Positions 5,760 to 6,346 of a stretch of DNA of 6,346 bases are shown here, one piece after another. A program made the translations under genes and the position numbers. The stretch comes from Chloroflexota bacterium (lineage in GTDB: Bacteria; Chloroflexota; Anaerolineae; Aggregatilineales; UBA3940): contig JAADYZ010000478.1 of assembly GCA_010092775.1 (NCBI GenBank), forward strand, positions 1 through 6,346, written 5' to 3'. Each line of letters begins with the position of its first letter. Positions within the stretch are counted from its first letter, which is position 1. A model generated the notes under the pieces. That model worked only from the letters and a program-made list of their open reading frames with translations. It was not told the origin of the DNA and did not search any database.

Positions 5760-6346
5760 CTAGACCATCAGTTGGATTGGGTCTTCCAGGATTTGCTTGA
5801 AGCGCTGCATAAACTGGGCTGCTTCGGCGCCATCGGTCACCCGGTGATCGGCACTGATGGTAGCGCTCATGCGCCAGCCAATACCTAGCTCGCCTTGTAG
5901 TGTTACGATCGGAACCTGACTGGCTGAGCCAATTGCCAGAATGGCTGCCGAGGGCGGATTGATGATCGCGATGAAACGCTCGACATCATACGGGCCGAGG
6001 TTGGAGACGGCGAAGGTCTCGCCTTCGACATCCTCCGGCTTGACTTTGCCCTCGCGGGCGCGCTGCACCATCTCACGATGGCGAACTGCCATGTCGGACA
6101 GCGTGGCCTTGTCGGCGTCGTGACTGACCACGTTGATCAGGCCGTTCTCGACAGCTACGGCGATCCCCACATTGATGTGGCCGCGACGGACGATGCTCTC
6201 GCCGTTGAAGGCCGAGTTGATGTTGGGGAAATCCTTCAGCGCGACGGCGGCTGCCTTGACGATCATATCGTTGACGCTGATCTTGATCTCACGCGATTCC
6301 AGGCGCTTGTTGAGGTCCTTGCGCAGGTCGAGCACCGGGCCCATAT
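5760..6346 (-). CDS. Dihydrolipoamide acyltransferase (E2), C-terminal catalytic domain; 5' part outside window
   Basis: The last 194 complete codons of the E2 component of a 2-oxoacid dehydrogenase complex, which moves an acyl group from lipoyl-lysine to CoA. Numbered from the first complete codon, an internal Met, the visible part holds the core of the catalytic acyltransferase domain: ISVNDMIVKAAAVAL (22-36), INVGIAVAVENGLI (57-70), the SNLGPYDVERFIAIINPPSAAILAIG region (114-139), and the active-site D166-H167-R168-V-T-D171-G172, where H167 and D171 are catalytic. It ends with ILEDP and a short tail. The frame continues past the window edge, where the rest of the catalytic domain, the E1/E3-binding domain and the lipoyl domain(s) should lie. 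Pyruvate dehydrogenase E2 is likely, but 2-oxoglutarate or branched-chain E2 cannot be excluded from this part. The gene ends with TAG and a terminator, so it is the last gene of its operon. Confidence 0.93.
   Translation of the reverse strand, partial: MGPVLDLRKDLNKRLESREIKISVNDMIVKAAAVALKDFPNINSAFNGESIVRRGHINVGIAVAVENGLINVVSHDADKATLSDMAVRHREMVQRAREGKVKPEDVEGETFAVSNLGPYDVERFIAIINPPSAAILAIGSASQVPIVTLQGELGIGWRMSATISADHRVTDGAEAAQFMQRFKQILEDPIQLMV

Overview
The window looks like a chromosomal stretch of a GC-rich bacterium with ordinary, non-mobile gene content. There are six protein-coding genes, two of them cut by the window edges. My best guess for the phylum is Chloroflexota: HoxE/HoxF-type diaphorase genes sit with a GAF-domain protein, a GH1 glycosidase and a 2-oxoacid dehydrogenase E2. 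This is an impression from gene content and protein style, not a measured placement. I see no rRNA, tRNA, CRISPR array, insertion sequence or phage gene.

Left part (1-953, minus strand): two translationally coupled genes encode the NADH-oxidoreductase (diaphorase) module of a soluble bidirectional [NiFe]-hydrogenase-like complex. These are a complete hoxE-like gene and the first 153 codons of a hoxF-like gene that leaves the window. The hydrogenase subunits, if present, lie beyond position 1.

Divergent control region (954-1178): this is the longest non-coding stretch and is rich in symmetric sequence. It holds three direct TGTCA half-sites at 21-22 bp spacing plus one inverted half-site, a perfect 9-bp inverted repeat, and a 13-bp palindrome lying on a possible -10 element of the hox operon. 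It is the most likely place for regulated, previously undescribed control.

Middle (1179-3415, plus strand): a GH1 beta-glycosidase overlaps by 4 bp (GTGA) with a PlsC/LPLAT-like acyltransferase. The tight coupling suggests a joint role, possibly in glycolipid metabolism. The acyltransferase ends tail-to-tail with the next gene, and the two stop codons share a CTAG.

Right part (3412-6346, minus strand): a stand-alone GAF-domain protein with coiled-coil flanks has its own plausible promoter. Next come a secreted, C-terminally membrane-anchored serine hydrolase of the beta-lactamase/class C family and the C-terminal catalytic domain of a dihydrolipoamide acyltransferase (E2). The E2 gene ends in a clear intrinsic terminator.
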